Of a stretch of DNA of 62,756 nt, positions 1 through 7,600 are shown piece by piece. The stretch lies in NCBI RefSeq assembly GCF_000308375.1, contig NZ_BAFQ01000293.1, positions 1 to 62,756 of the forward strand. Reading direction: 5' to 3'. A program made the position numbers and the translations under genes. The notes under the pieces were generated by a model. It saw only the letters and a list, made by a program, of their open reading frames with translations, searched no databases and was not told the DNA's origin. Source of the stretch: Nocardia aobensis NBRC 100429 (GTDB lineage: Bacteria; Actinomycetota; Actinomycetes; Mycobacteriales; Mycobacteriaceae). Numbering within the stretch: the first letter of the stretch is position 1; each line of letters opens with the position of its first letter.

Positions 1-70
1 GACGGGGTGGCGTAAACGATGGCGGATCCGCGGGTCGGCAAGAGCGAAGCAGATGTCCACCGACGCGGGA

Positions 71-364
71 TCAGGAGGCCGACTTGGGCTGGGAGAGGTC
101 CCTGATGCCGGTGATCGCCGTGATGATGTTGTCGATCGTGGAGGTGCCCTCATCGAGGGCGGAGCTACCGGAGTCGAGCGTGGCCGAACCCGACGATGCG
201 GAACCGGAGGATGAGCCGGAGTCGGCTGATCCCGAGCTCAGCTGGGCGGGGCCGGGAGTGGCCGAGTCGGCGGACGGGCCGGCCGCGGAGGCCATGGCTA
301 CCGGGCCGAGGAACAGGGCGGCGGCGGAGAGGGTGGCGGCAGCGAAGATCTTGCGGGAGACCAT
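71..364 (-). CDS. small secreted Ser/Ala/Gly-rich protein
   Basis: A 97-residue protein of unknown function. Residues 1-27 look like a Sec signal peptide: Arg-Lys near the N-terminus, a hydrophobic core (ATLSAAALFLGP) and an Ala-x-Ala-type cleavage region around ASAAG. The mature part is low-complexity, rich in Ser, Gly, Ala and Asp (repeated SADSGSS-like units), and ends in a short, more ordered segment (IDNIITAITGIRDL). An AAGGA-like ribosome site precedes the ATG. I infer an exported, probably disordered surface or secreted peptide. Serine-rich exported proteins like this are common in actinomycetes, and no family could be assigned. Confidence 0.75.
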   Translation of the reverse strand: MVSRKIFAAATLSAAALFLGPVAMASAAGPSADSATPGPAQLSSGSADSGSSSGSASSGSATLDSGSSALDEGTSTIDNIITAITGIRDLSQPKSAS

Positions 365-688
365 GTACAGGAGTTCCTTTCACAGATGGATAACGACGCC
401 ATCACGGCGTGCCACCAAATATATGAAAGAGAAATCTGTGAGGCCACTTTCGTTACTGTGTGAATGGTCACTGTTAACAACTGGCGAACTGCGCATTTTG
501 CTGAGGTAACAACATTTGATCTTGCATTTTCTCGATTATTGAACGATCAAATGTCCAGGCTCTCGAATCGCGTGTCTCGCCCTGGTAGAAGGGGGTCCTG
601 CGGCGTAATCTACGCATGGGCTGCGTTACCCGATGGAGCATATGTCGCCGGCCGCGGCTCACATCGCCCACCCGACCAAGGAATCGTG
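365..688. other. non-coding gap with a long perfect inverted repeat
   Basis: This 324-bp gap separates the divergent genes at 71-364 (minus) and 689-943 (plus). It is clearly more AT-rich than its surroundings between about 400 and 560. I see no convincing gene in it. It holds a perfect 10-bp inverted repeat (ACATTTGATC at 512-521 and GATCAAATGT at 545-554) and presumably both promoters. Confidence 0.6.
512..554. repeat. perfect 10-bp inverted repeat, 23-nt spacer
   Basis: ACATTTGATC at 512-521 pairs with GATCAAATGT at 545-554. There is no T-run after it, so an intrinsic terminator is unlikely. A regulator-binding site for the divergent promoters or a cruciform/mRNA hairpin are alternatives. 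Confidence 0.55.
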
Positions 689-943
689 ATGGCCCTCTTC
701 ATCGACGTGCACGAACATTTGCCCGAAGGCACGACGGCGCAGGACGTGGCCGCCGCGCATGCCGCCGACCAGGCGATCCAGGGAGACTACGGCGTGACGT
801 ACCAGCGCTACTGGGTCGACGAATCGAGCCACACGGCCTTCTGCCTGGTCGACGCACCGGACGCGGACACCGCAATCACCGTGCACCGCGAGGCGCACGG
901 CCTCGTGCCCGACAGGATCTACCCGGTGGTCGAGGGCACCTGA
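689..943 (+). CDS. DUF4242 / SCO4226-like small protein
   Basis: An 84-residue protein with the pattern of the DUF4242 family (dimeric ferredoxin-like alpha/beta fold), which includes the nickel-responsive Streptomyces protein SCO4226. It begins MALFIDVHE, continues with a segment where AADQAIQGDYGV resembles the family's substrate/metal face, then AFCLVDAPD and HREAHGLVPDRIYPV. The ATG at 689 was chosen because family members begin with this hydrophobic beta strand. An upstream extension in the same frame to 464 has no homology-like character. The function is inferred only from family; metal binding is possible. It lies 26 bp upstream of the methyltransferase-like gene and may be cotranscribed with it. 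Confidence 0.8.
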   Translation: MALFIDVHEHLPEGTTAQDVAAAHAADQAIQGDYGVTYQRYWVDESSHTAFCLVDAPDADTAITVHREAHGLVPDRIYPVVEGT

Positions 944-969
944 TAATCGCCGCTCGAAACGAGGTACCG

Positions 970-1776
970 ATGTCCACCACCCCGCCCGGTTCCCCGGGGA
1001 CTCGGCGCGATCGGCCGGCTACGGCCGCCATGCTGATGGCGGCGTACGGACTGGTCGCCTACCTGCTTTTCCTCGTCGTCTTCCTCTACGCGATCGGCTG
1101 GGTCGAGGGCCTGGTCGTACCGCGCGACATCAACGAGGGCCCCGCGGCGTCGACCGCGGTGGCGATCGTGATCGACCTGATCCTGCTGTCGATCTTCGCG
1201 GTGCAGCATTCGGCGATGGCCCGGCCCGCGTTCAAACGGGTGTGGACCCGTGTTGTCCCGGAACCGATCGAACGCTCGACCTACGTTCTGGCCGCCACCG
1301 CGGCGCTGGCGTTGATCATGTGGCAGTGGCGTCCGCTGCCGGCGGAGGTCTGGCACGTGTCGGCCACCCCGGCCCGCATCGTGCTGTACGCGGTCTCGCT
1401 GGCGGGGTGGGCTCTGGTGCTGATCGCGACCTTCGCCATCGATCACCTCGAGCTCTTCGGCGTGCGGCAGGTCCTTCGCCATCTGCGCGCGCAGCCCGAC
1501 GCCGAACCGGATTTCCGCACCCCCACCCTGTACCGCACGGTCCGGCACCCGCTCTACCTGGGCTTCGTGATCGCGTTCTGGGCGGCTCCGACGATGACCG
1601 CCGGTCGGCTGCTGTTCGCGGCCGTCACCACCGGCTACATCCTTGTCGCCATCCGCTTCGAGGAGCACGACCTGGTCGGTGTGTTCGGTGATCGCTACCG
1701 CAACTACCGCCGCCAGGTCCCGATGCTCGTCCCGCATCCGCATCACGGGAGTCGCGCGCATCCGGTCGATCTGTGA
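970..1776 (+). CDS. MddA-like membrane methyltransferase (ICMT/NnrU fold)
   Basis: A 268-residue integral membrane protein with about six hydrophobic segments (around residues 20-45, 60-80, 100-120, 135-160 and 195-235). The C-terminal half carries the isoprenylcysteine-methyltransferase-type signature RHPLYLGF followed by a hydrophobic helix and the acidic EEHDLVGVFGDRYRNYRR block, which forms the S-adenosylmethionine site in this superfamily. The closest functional family I recall is methanethiol S-methyltransferase MddA, which makes dimethyl sulfide from methanethiol. That assignment is an inference; an uncharacterised NnrU-like enzyme is possible. The ATG at 970 gives the usual length of about 260 residues. 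The same frame stays open upstream to 616 but overlaps the preceding gene. Confidence 0.7.
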   Translation: MSTTPPGSPGTRRDRPATAAMLMAAYGLVAYLLFLVVFLYAIGWVEGLVVPRDINEGPAASTAVAIVIDLILLSIFAVQHSAMARPAFKRVWTRVVPEPIERSTYVLAATAALALIMWQWRPLPAEVWHVSATPARIVLYAVSLAGWALVLIATFAIDHLELFGVRQVLRHLRAQPDAEPDFRTPTLYRTVRHPLYLGFVIAFWAAPTMTAGRLLFAAVTTGYILVAIRFEEHDLVGVFGDRYRNYRRQVPMLVPHPHHGSRAHPVDL

Positions 1777-1800
1777 CGACGCGGCGGGTATTTCGGCGCG

Positions 1801-2454
1801 TCAGCGCCCGAAGACGTTGACCGCGATTTCGCCGCCGAGGTGATAGTCGGCGGACAGATGCAGATTGTCGCCACTCCAAAATCTGCCCGGGTCATACCAA
1901 TTCGGGCGCTTCTCCGGCAGCAATCCCATTGCCTGGTAGGTCATGGCGACGATTTCCGCGCAGTAGGCGTTCTCCAGACCGGCCTCGGTTTCGCGGGTCT
2001 TCGAACGCTTCGGCAGCGGTATCCGGCCCCGAAACCACCTGCCCGCCAGCGCACTCGTGGACGGAAAGGGCATGCCGTCCAGCCGTGCCACCGTCCGCAG
2101 CGCCGCGTCCTCCATCTCGCGTGTCACCGGCCGATCCAGCTGGCGCAGCCACGCTTGCTGACCGTAGTCATTGGTCCAGCGCAGGACCGCGGCCTGCAGG
2201 TCGTGCAGCTGGGCGCCGCGATGGTGGTTGCCCGACCAGACATCGGGCAGCGCGCGGCCGAGCTCGGCATGCCAGATCAGGGCCGGCAGGTCGTCGACGA
2301 CCACCGCCATACCGACGTGGTTGACCGGGCTGTTGGTCAGCCCGCGGATCGCGCGGTCGGCGCCGGAATGTCCACGGAACAGCCACAAGTCGCCCGTCCG
2401 CGTGAGTTCGACCGCTTCATCCAAACCGATACTCGAGGGCGCTTCGCGTGGCAC
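1801..2454 (-). CDS. permuted papain-fold (YiiX/NlpC-P60-like) hydrolase
   Basis: A 217-residue protein resembling the circularly permuted NlpC/P60 (YiiX/YebB) cysteine-hydrolase group. An early GDLWLFRGHS and SPVNHVGMAVVV provide the candidate catalytic His, and the late block LENAYCAEIVAMTYQAMGLL carries the candidate nucleophile Cys, the reversed order typical of this group. Such enzymes act on amide bonds in peptides or acyl-lipids; the substrate here is unknown. No signal peptide is obvious. The GTG at 2454 is preferred because a TAGGCT -10 box ends exactly 7 nt before it, suggesting a leaderless transcript. The frame remains open upstream, but that would overlap the divergent gene at 2474. 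Confidence 0.6.
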   Translation of the reverse strand: MPREAPSSIGLDEAVELTRTGDLWLFRGHSGADRAIRGLTNSPVNHVGMAVVVDDLPALIWHAELGRALPDVWSGNHHRGAQLHDLQAAVLRWTNDYGQQAWLRQLDRPVTREMEDAALRTVARLDGMPFPSTSALAGRWFRGRIPLPKRSKTRETEAGLENAYCAEIVAMTYQAMGLLPEKRPNWYDPGRFWSGDNLHLSADYHLGGEIAVNVFGR

Positions 2455-2460
2455 AGCGAC

Positions 2461-2468
2461 TAGCCTAA
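2461..2468. promoter_or_regulatory. symmetric -10 element shared by two divergent leaderless genes
   Basis: TAGCCTAA reads TTAGGCTA on the other strand. Plus-strand TAGCCT (2461-2466) is followed by 7 nt and ATG at 2474. Minus-strand TAGGCT (2467-2462) is followed by 7 nt and GTG at 2454. Both geometries fit leaderless actinobacterial promoters. Confidence 0.5.
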
Positions 2469-2473
2469 GCCGT

Positions 2474-2647
2474 ATGCGGTGGTGGAAAGTACTCGGCTTG
2501 GCAGGAGCCGCGGGTGTCGCGGCGACCGGAGTGGTGATCGTGCGCTCCGAGCGCAAACGCCGTGCCTATACTCCGGATCAGGTGCGGGATCGGCTACACG
2601 CCCGTCTCGGTGATGAAGCCGAATCCATCGGCGACGGTAAGCGCTGA
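2474..2647 (+). CDS. conserved actinobacterial small membrane-anchored protein
   Basis: A 57-residue protein: one N-terminal hydrophobic helix (residues 3-22, WWKVLGLAGAAGVAATGVVI) followed by a positively charged stretch (RSERKRRAYTPDQVRDRLHARL) and an acidic tail. It looks like a single-pass protein with a cytosolic helical domain. I recall similar short proteins in mycobacteria and nocardiae, but their function is unknown to me. The ATG at 2474 lies 7 nt after a -10-like TAGCCT, so it may be translated from a leaderless mRNA. The divergent gene begins 19 bp away. Confidence 0.65.
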   Translation: MRWWKVLGLAGAAGVAATGVVIVRSERKRRAYTPDQVRDRLHARLGDEAESIGDGKR

Positions 2648-2934
2648 TTCGAGCGAATCCGGCCACACCCCAACAGTTCTGGCAACCGCGCCATAGGTGA
2701 TCACGCCACAGAAAATGTATGGTCGGGCCTCAGCTCGACGAAATCGCCTTTCTCACAACATAGATGGGCAGAAGGACTCTTCACGTAGTCACAACTACCG
2801 AACCGAACTCCACCACCGACACCCGATCACCTGCCACGCAGCCGGGCGGTGATGTGCCCAGGTAGTGGCCCCCGAGCCACACCCGTGAGTAAGCGCGTAA
2901 ACATGGACCCTATGCCCGAATAGTGGCGCGCTGT

Positions 2935-3354
2935 TCAGATGGTGACCACGGTCAGCAATGCCTCGAGTCCCTTGAAGTCGTCCGGGTTGCGGGTGAACAG
3001 GGGGAGATCGTTCGCCGACGCGATAGCCGCGATCATCAGGTCCATTCGGCGTGGCTTCGGGTTGCGTTTCACTGCGACAACCAATTTCGACATGGACGTG
3101 AATCGCCGGGCGGCGGTGGAGGAGAACGGCAGTGCGTCGAAGGTGTGCTCGAATTCCAGCAGGCGTTCGGTGCGAATCGCCAACTCCTCCGCGGTTGCCG
3201 CCATGGCTGTGCCCAGCCCTAGTTCGGCGAGTGTGACTGTGCTGATGCGAAGTTCGATGGGTAGCGCGGCCTCGTCGATCAGCGGCAAGTCGATGCACAC
3301 GCAGGTATCCAACAGTCCGGCTTGATGCCGAAAGCTGTTGTCCGGCTCAGTCAT
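2935..3354 (-). CDS. vapC: VapC-type PIN-domain toxin
   Basis: A 139-residue PIN-domain ribonuclease, the toxin of a type II toxin-antitoxin pair. The acidic residues expected in the metal site are visible: GLLDTCVCIDL near residue 13 (first Asp), ISTVTLAELGLG (Glu, about 45), RRMDLMIAAIASAND (Asp, about 104) and LFTRNPDDFKGLE (about 120-127). VapC toxins cut tRNA or rRNA when freed from the antitoxin; the target here is unknown. The gene begins inside the end of the antitoxin gene (8-bp overlap), the normal antitoxin-toxin order. Confidence 0.88.
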   Translation of the reverse strand: MTEPDNSFRHQAGLLDTCVCIDLPLIDEAALPIELRISTVTLAELGLGTAMAATAEELAIRTERLLEFEHTFDALPFSSTAARRFTSMSKLVVAVKRNPKPRRMDLMIAAIASANDLPLFTRNPDDFKGLEALLTVVTI

Positions 3355-3601
3355 CGAGCCGGTCTTCGCCGAATTCGGCGTCTACTTGTGCTCGTTCCGC
3401 TGCGCTGTCGGCGTACGCGGCGAATCGGGCGAATCGTTGTTTGGCCACGGCCGCTGTGACGGTCCGCTTCGCGGTGACCGGCCGGAGTTCGCCCACGGGC
3501 CGGCCGTTGCGGGTGATGACGAAATCGTCCCCGGCCTCCAACGCGTCCATGATCCCGGCGCTACCGTTGCGCAGTTCGGCTTGGGTAATGGTCCTGGTCA
3601 T
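3347..3601 (-). CDS. vapB: VapB/Phd-type antitoxin
   Basis: An 84-residue antitoxin of the Phd/YefM type. The N-terminal DNA-binding part carries the family pattern TITQAELRNGSAGIMDAL ... GDDFVITRNGRPVGEL. The C-terminal acidic/charged tail (FAAYADSAAERAQVDAEF) would wrap the toxin. Cognate antitoxins neutralise VapC and repress their own operon. The ATG at 3601 was chosen because it begins the Phd fold and lies just downstream of an inverted repeat (3611-3627) likely to be its operator. The frame is open further upstream but has no antitoxin-like sequence there. Confidence 0.85.
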   Translation of the reverse strand: MTRTITQAELRNGSAGIMDALEAGDDFVITRNGRPVGELRPVTAKRTVTAAVAKQRFARFAAYADSAAERAQVDAEFGEDRLDD

Positions 3602-3610
3602 CGCTTCACT

Positions 3611-3637
3611 ATAGCAACACATGCTATGCGATGCTAT
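3611..3637. promoter_or_regulatory. probable VapBC operator
   Basis: ATAGCA (3611-3616) and TGCTAT (3622-3627) form a perfect inverted repeat with a 5-bp spacer. A second TGCTAT follows exactly 10 bp later (3632-3637). It lies just upstream of the antitoxin start, where Phd-type antitoxins usually bind for autoregulation. Confidence 0.55.
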
Positions 3638-3824
3638 CCGTCGTTTTCGGAGCCTACGACGACGAGGTCGTGGATCGGATCCGTGTGGTGCAGTTCCCCC
3701 GCTTTTGGTCATGGACGAGAAGCGATGGCCGACAACGGGCGAGCGCCGCCCGGCAGCGGCTGCCCCAGGAGGTCGTCCGGGCGGTGAACGGGTCGTTCTT
3801 TTAGATAAAGAGCCGGAGTGTTCG

Positions 3825-4004
3825 TCAGTAGTTTCCGCCGGGCGGATATTCGGAGAAGAACTGTTGGAGCCAGGGCGTGGCGGCGTCGAAGCCCCACCGC
3901 ACGACGCCGAGTATGGCATTGCCGGTATTGATGACCACGTATCCGATGACATCGCGGTTTTGTTCGGCGAGTTGCTGAAGTGGCTGGATGATATTCGTGA
4001 ACAT
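3825..4004 (-). CDS. hypothetical 59-residue protein
   Basis: An unrecognised small gene. It starts with ATG at 4004, preceded by a good ribosome site (AAGGAC about 6 nt upstream), and stops at 3825. The protein begins MFTNIIQPLQQLAEQN, has a central hydrophobic/aromatic segment (VIGYVVINTGNAILGVVRW), and ends in an aromatic, Pro/Gly tail (FFSEYPPGGNY). The composition looks like a folded or membrane-associated peptide rather than a chance frame, but codon bias is weaker than in neighbours. It lies upstream of vapBC on the same strand, separated by about 220 bp. The function is unknown. Confidence 0.5.
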   Translation of the reverse strand: MFTNIIQPLQQLAEQNRDVIGYVVINTGNAILGVVRWGFDAATPWLQQFFSEYPPGGNY

Positions 4005-4235
4005 GATGTGTCCTTCGCATCCGGACGGATGGATACTTTCAAGGCTGCCACAGTGGTCAATGGGGGACCAGGTCCTTCATCGGCGTCGGCCGGTCCGTCA
4101 CAGCGGGCCCGTGTCGCGACACAGCAATATCGGTGGACATTCGCCGGCGCGACCGCTTCGTGAGCCGGTCGAGAGTGCTCAGGCCTGGGAGCGTTCGGGA
4201 GCGAATATGTCAGTGGTTTTCCCTACGCTGCGTGC

Positions 4236-4409
4236 ATGATTCGTTCCTGGATGCGACTGCGCGAACGCCTCCGCGCACCCGCCGGTCTTCTCTCGCTCGA
4301 GCAGGCCGGCACCGATCCCGGTGGCGTGAACAGTCGCCGGTCGTCCGGCGGCCCGCTGCTCGGAGCGCAGCTGCACGACGGCAGGTCCTCGTCGGTGGGG
4401 AGCGTGTGA
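4236..4409 (+). CDS. possible small hypothetical protein
   Basis: A 57-codon frame beginning MIRSWMRLRERLRAPAG and continuing as a Gly/Ser/Arg-rich chain. The ATG at 4236 follows a -10-like TACGCT (4224-4229) by 6 nt, the usual spacing for a leaderless gene. The frame stops 4 nt before the GTG of the next gene. Third codon positions are mostly G/C but not strikingly so, and no family is recognised. It could be a short upstream gene coupled to the gene at 4414, or an untranslated leader. The preceding stretch 4005-4235 shows nothing else convincing. Confidence 0.3.
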   Translation: MIRSWMRLRERLRAPAGLLSLEQAGTDPGGVNSRRSSGGPLLGAQLHDGRSSSVGSV

Positions 4410-4413
4410 GCAA

Positions 4414-4947
4414 GTGCGCAGGCTCGATGGCGAGGTGCATGTTCACTACAGCCAGATCTACGTCGAGAGCGACCCCGAGAGCGTCGGCCCGGACATGCAG
4501 GAAGCGTTCGCCGGGCAGAGCGCAGGACTGTGCGGTGCTGCGATACCCGGCGCCCTGTGGCTGATGACCGGGCTGCACACCGGCAACGTCGGCTTCACCG
4601 CCGAAGTGCGCGGCCAAGCTCCACCGCTCGATCCCGCATGGGAGGACGTCGTGGAGGTCTCTTTCCGCCCGGTGTCGGCTCACAGTTGGCTGATGCAGTG
4701 GGCCGGTGAGGCTTGCTGGGAACTGGACCTGGAAGAGATCGACTACCGGGTGCGGTACTGCGCGCAGGGTATGGACCAGGCGCACCAGAAGGACACCAGA
4801 CTCGATGACGAGCCACTGCTGGACCGTTACCTCCTGCAATTTTGGCCTGCGCCGCCCGAGCCGGACCGAGTGGTGCGGCAGACCGCAGAGATCGCCGCCT
4901 ACTGGCACAACTATGCCCGCAGCCAACCGTCTCCCACACCGGAATAA
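4414..4947 (+). CDS. conserved hypothetical protein
   Basis: A 177-residue protein without a recognised domain. The sequence looks well conserved and globular: an opening beta strand (VHVHYSQIYVES), a Gly/Cys-rich middle (AGQSAGLCGAAIPGALWL, TGLHTGNVGFTAEV), and Trp-rich segments (PAWEDVVEVSF, WLMQWAGEACWEL, DYRVRYCAQGMDQAHQKD), ending with LLQFWPAPPEPDRVVRQT. I recall very similar uncharacterised proteins in Streptomyces and Nocardia. The GTG at 4414 was taken as the start, though a later GTG at 4438 is possible. No signal peptide or membrane segment is visible, so it is probably cytosolic. Confidence 0.7.
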   Translation: MRRLDGEVHVHYSQIYVESDPESVGPDMQEAFAGQSAGLCGAAIPGALWLMTGLHTGNVGFTAEVRGQAPPLDPAWEDVVEVSFRPVSAHSWLMQWAGEACWELDLEEIDYRVRYCAQGMDQAHQKDTRLDDEPLLDRYLLQFWPAPPEPDRVVRQTAEIAAYWHNYARSQPSPTPE

Positions 4948-4972
4948 GGTGGGGCTCCCTATCGCACCCTGA

Positions 4973-5617
4973 TCACTGCACCTCGCGTCCGCGCAGCGCG
5001 AGCACGCCTGGCCCGGCCAGCTCATCGAGATAGGCGGTGCGGCCGGCCATGGCCATGGTCAACGCGATCGTCGTTCCGGTGACCAGAGGGCCGGTTCCGG
5101 CAGTGAACGGGCCGTCGGTCGCTTCGAGACGGAGTCCGTCGATCATGCTGCGGCTGGGCACCGCGAAGTCGCGGCTCGCGTAGAACTTCGCCACTTCGGT
5201 GGCGGCCTCGACAGGTGGTTCGCGCAGTATTCCCAGCGGTCGTCGGATGTCCTGAGCGTGGACGATCACCTCTCCGAGCCATGCCGCGGTGTGTCCGAAC
5301 GGGGTAGTGGTGCTGGTGACGATTCTGCGGAACCGATCCAAAGTCTCGGCTGGGGTGCTGCCGCGATGCTCGGCCAGCCGCCGAGCGTTGTGTTCGTCGA
5401 AGTCGAAGCGGGCGCCGACGACACTGACCAGCCAGCGCAACCGCCCGGTGCTCGCGGCCGCGGTCAGGTGTGCGACGACCTCCTCGACCGTCCAGCGACC
5501 GCACAGCGATTGCCGGGCCCATTGGTGGTCGTCCAGCTCGGCGAGATCGTCCGCCAGAGCCGCCCGTTCGGCGTGGGCCATGGCCCAGAGAGCGTCGCGA
5601 GAAATGACATCCGACAC
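4973..5617 (-). CDS. maleylpyruvate-isomerase/DinB-fold protein (TIGR03083-type)
   Basis: A 214-residue protein of the mycothiol-dependent maleylpyruvate isomerase N-terminal (MDMPI/DinB) superfamily. The pattern is a four-helix bundle with an early WTVEEVVAHLTAAAS block (metal-binding His expected here) and a later TAAWLGEVIVHAQDIRRPL block with His. These proteins bind a divalent metal, and some use mycothiol as a cosubstrate; the reaction of this one is unknown. The GTG at 5617 is chosen because GGAGG stands 8 nt upstream. It follows the sugar importer on the same strand with a gap of about 150 bp and may be a separate unit. Confidence 0.8.
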   Translation of the reverse strand: MSDVISRDALWAMAHAERAALADDLAELDDHQWARQSLCGRWTVEEVVAHLTAAASTGRLRWLVSVVGARFDFDEHNARRLAEHRGSTPAETLDRFRRIVTSTTTPFGHTAAWLGEVIVHAQDIRRPLGILREPPVEAATEVAKFYASRDFAVPSRSMIDGLRLEATDGPFTAGTGPLVTGTTIALTMAMAGRTAYLDELAGPGVLALRGREVQ

Positions 5618-5764
5618 CGGAAACCTCCAATTCGAGCCGGCCGGGCACACCGATGAGTAGCTGCACGGGCCATGGCACTGCCGCGCCACATTCGTGGATC
5701 CCCAGTGCAGACGACGTCGGTCCCGCGAACTCATCGGTCGCCCTGGAACGCAGCCGAGCCCGCG

Positions 5765-6616
5765 TCACCGACCACCCATCCCCGACATCGCGATCCCACG
5801 CACGAACGACTTCTGTGCGAACGCGTAGATCACCAGCATCGGGGTCACCATCAGGATGGACGTCGCCATGAGGATCGGCCAGTTGGTTTCGTATTGGCCC
5901 TGCAGGCGCACCAATCCCAATGTGAGCGTGGAGATTTCGTCGCGCTGGATCATGACCAAGGGCCACAGGAAATCGTTCCAGACCGTCACCCAGGTGAGTA
6001 CCGCGAGTACCATCACCGCGGGCCGGGCGTGTGGCAGCAGCACCCGCCAGTACGTCTGCCAGACCGAGCAGCCGTCGAGGATGGCCGCCTCCTCCAATTC
6101 GACCGGCAGGGTGATGAAGAACTGGCGCATCAGGTAGGTGCCGAACGCGCTGCCGAACAGGCCCGGCACGATCATGGCCAGGGGACTGTCCACCCAGCCG
6201 AAGGTGCGCATGAGGATGAACTGGGGGATGACCGTGACGGTCGTCGGCACCATCAGGGTGGCGAGGTAGGCGACGAACAAGACGTCGCGGCCCTTGAACG
6301 GCAAGCGGGCGAAGGCATATCCGGCCAGTGAACAGAAGAACACCTGGCCCGCGGTCACGCAGCCGGCGTAGAGGACGGTGTTGAAGAAGATCCGGCCGAA
6401 CGGCATCAGGTCGAAGATGTCGCGGTAGTTCGACCATGCCAGGTGGGCCGGGACGATGCTGGTGTCGGAGATGTTGCCCTGCTTCTTCAGCGAACTCGAC
6501 AGTGCCCACAGCAGCGGGAACAGCGCGCACCACGCCATCACGACGAGCGCCAGGTACAGCAGCATGCCGCGCCCGGTACGGCGGAGAACGGCACGATTCG
6601 CGGTCGCTGTCGCCAC
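5765..6616 (-). CDS. sugar ABC transporter permease (MalG/UgpE-type)
   Basis: A 283-residue inner-membrane permease of the carbohydrate-uptake (CUT1) class. There are about six transmembrane segments: residues 18-42, 78-100, 112-133, 142-162, 200-222 and 250-270. The EAA loop that docks the ATPase is at 173-200 (EEAAILDG ... LLPHARPA). It would form the membrane channel together with the permease encoded immediately upstream. The GTG start at 6616 abuts the TAG of that gene (no gap), which indicates translational coupling. The transported sugar cannot be deduced. Confidence 0.92.
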   Translation of the reverse strand: MATATANRAVLRRTGRGMLLYLALVVMAWCALFPLLWALSSSLKKQGNISDTSIVPAHLAWSNYRDIFDLMPFGRIFFNTVLYAGCVTAGQVFFCSLAGYAFARLPFKGRDVLFVAYLATLMVPTTVTVIPQFILMRTFGWVDSPLAMIVPGLFGSAFGTYLMRQFFITLPVELEEAAILDGCSVWQTYWRVLLPHARPAVMVLAVLTWVTVWNDFLWPLVMIQRDEISTLTLGLVRLQGQYETNWPILMATSILMVTPMLVIYAFAQKSFVRGIAMSGMGGR

Positions 6617-7600
6617 CTAGGCCTCGCTTTCGTAGGCGTCGCCGCGGGTGAGTCGCAGTTGCAGCAGCGTCAGCACCAGCAGGATCGCGAAGATCACCCA
6701 GGCGAGGGCGCAGGCGTAGCCGATGTCGTCGAAGGAGAAAGCGTTCTGGTACAGCATGATTCCGAGCACATAGGTGCCGGTTTCGGGACCGCCCTTGCCG
6801 CCGGTGAGGACGTAGGCCTGATCGAACACCTGGAACGAGTTGATGAACGTGATGACGAAGGAGAACACCAGCGCGGGACGGATCAGCGGCACGGTGATCG
6901 AGCGGAACCGGCGCACCGCTCCGGCGCCGTCGATCCGGGCGGCCTCGTAGACATCGGTCGGGATGCCCTGCATCGCGGCGAGCAGAACGATGGTGGCGAA
7001 GGGGACGCTCTTCCACACACTGACCAGGCACAATGAGAACATCGACCACGCGGGGTCGGTGAGCCACGGGACCGGTCCGATGCCGATCCACCCGAGCGTG
7101 GTGTTGAGCACGCCGTAATCGGTGCTGAAGGTGAGCCGCCACACCACCGCCATCGCGACCGTCGAAGCGACCAGCGGCATGAACATGATGCTGCGAAAGA
7201 TCCCGATACCCCTGAGTTTCCGGTTCAAGGCCGCCGCGACGACGAGACCGATGACGATGGTCGGGATCAGCGTGCCGGCGGTGAAGATCACCGTATTGCG
7301 CAGGGCCACCCAGAACAGCGGGTCGTGCGCGAAGAGCCGGCGAAAATTGTCGAAGCCGATGAACGTCGGCGAACTGAACAGATCCCATCGGTGCAGACTC
7401 AGGTACAGCGTGAACACCAGGGGGAACGCCATGAACACCGCCACCGCGATCAGGTTGGGCGCGATGAACATTCGGCCCGCGGCAGCCTTGCGCCGGCGCA
7501 GCGCGGAACGTCGTGGTGTGCCGACGCTCGCTGTGCCCGGTGATGTGGGGGACACCCACGCTCGGTCGGCCCAGCGAGCCGCTGCGCGATTGTCGCTCAC
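6617..7600 (-). CDS. sugar ABC transporter permease (MalF/UgpA-type)
   Basis: A 327-residue permease with a variable, Arg-rich cytosolic N-terminus (about residues 1-45) and about six transmembrane segments. The EAA motif VYEAARIDGAG ... VPLIRP lies at roughly two thirds of the length. It is the partner of the downstream permease in a CUT1-type sugar importer. The start is GTG at 7600, which shares a GTGA with the TGA of the binding-protein gene (4-bp overlap). The frame continues upstream antisense-like through the binding-protein gene, but that part is not real coding sequence. Confidence 0.92.
   Translation of the reverse strand: MSDNRAAARWADRAWVSPTSPGTASVGTPRRSALRRRKAAAGRMFIAPNLIAVAVFMAFPLVFTLYLSLHRWDLFSSPTFIGFDNFRRLFAHDPLFWVALRNTVIFTAGTLIPTIVIGLVVAAALNRKLRGIGIFRSIMFMPLVASTVAMAVVWRLTFSTDYGVLNTTLGWIGIGPVPWLTDPAWSMFSLCLVSVWKSVPFATIVLLAAMQGIPTDVYEAARIDGAGAVRRFRSITVPLIRPALVFSFVITFINSFQVFDQAYVLTGGKGGPETGTYVLGIMLYQNAFSFDDIGYACALAWVIFAILLVLTLLQLRLTRGDAYESEA

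Noticed and set aside
2648..2934. Possible small gene between the 57-residue gene and vapC
   Set aside because: Frames crossing this 287-bp stretch have poor codon bias and no ribosome site; nothing convincing was seen.
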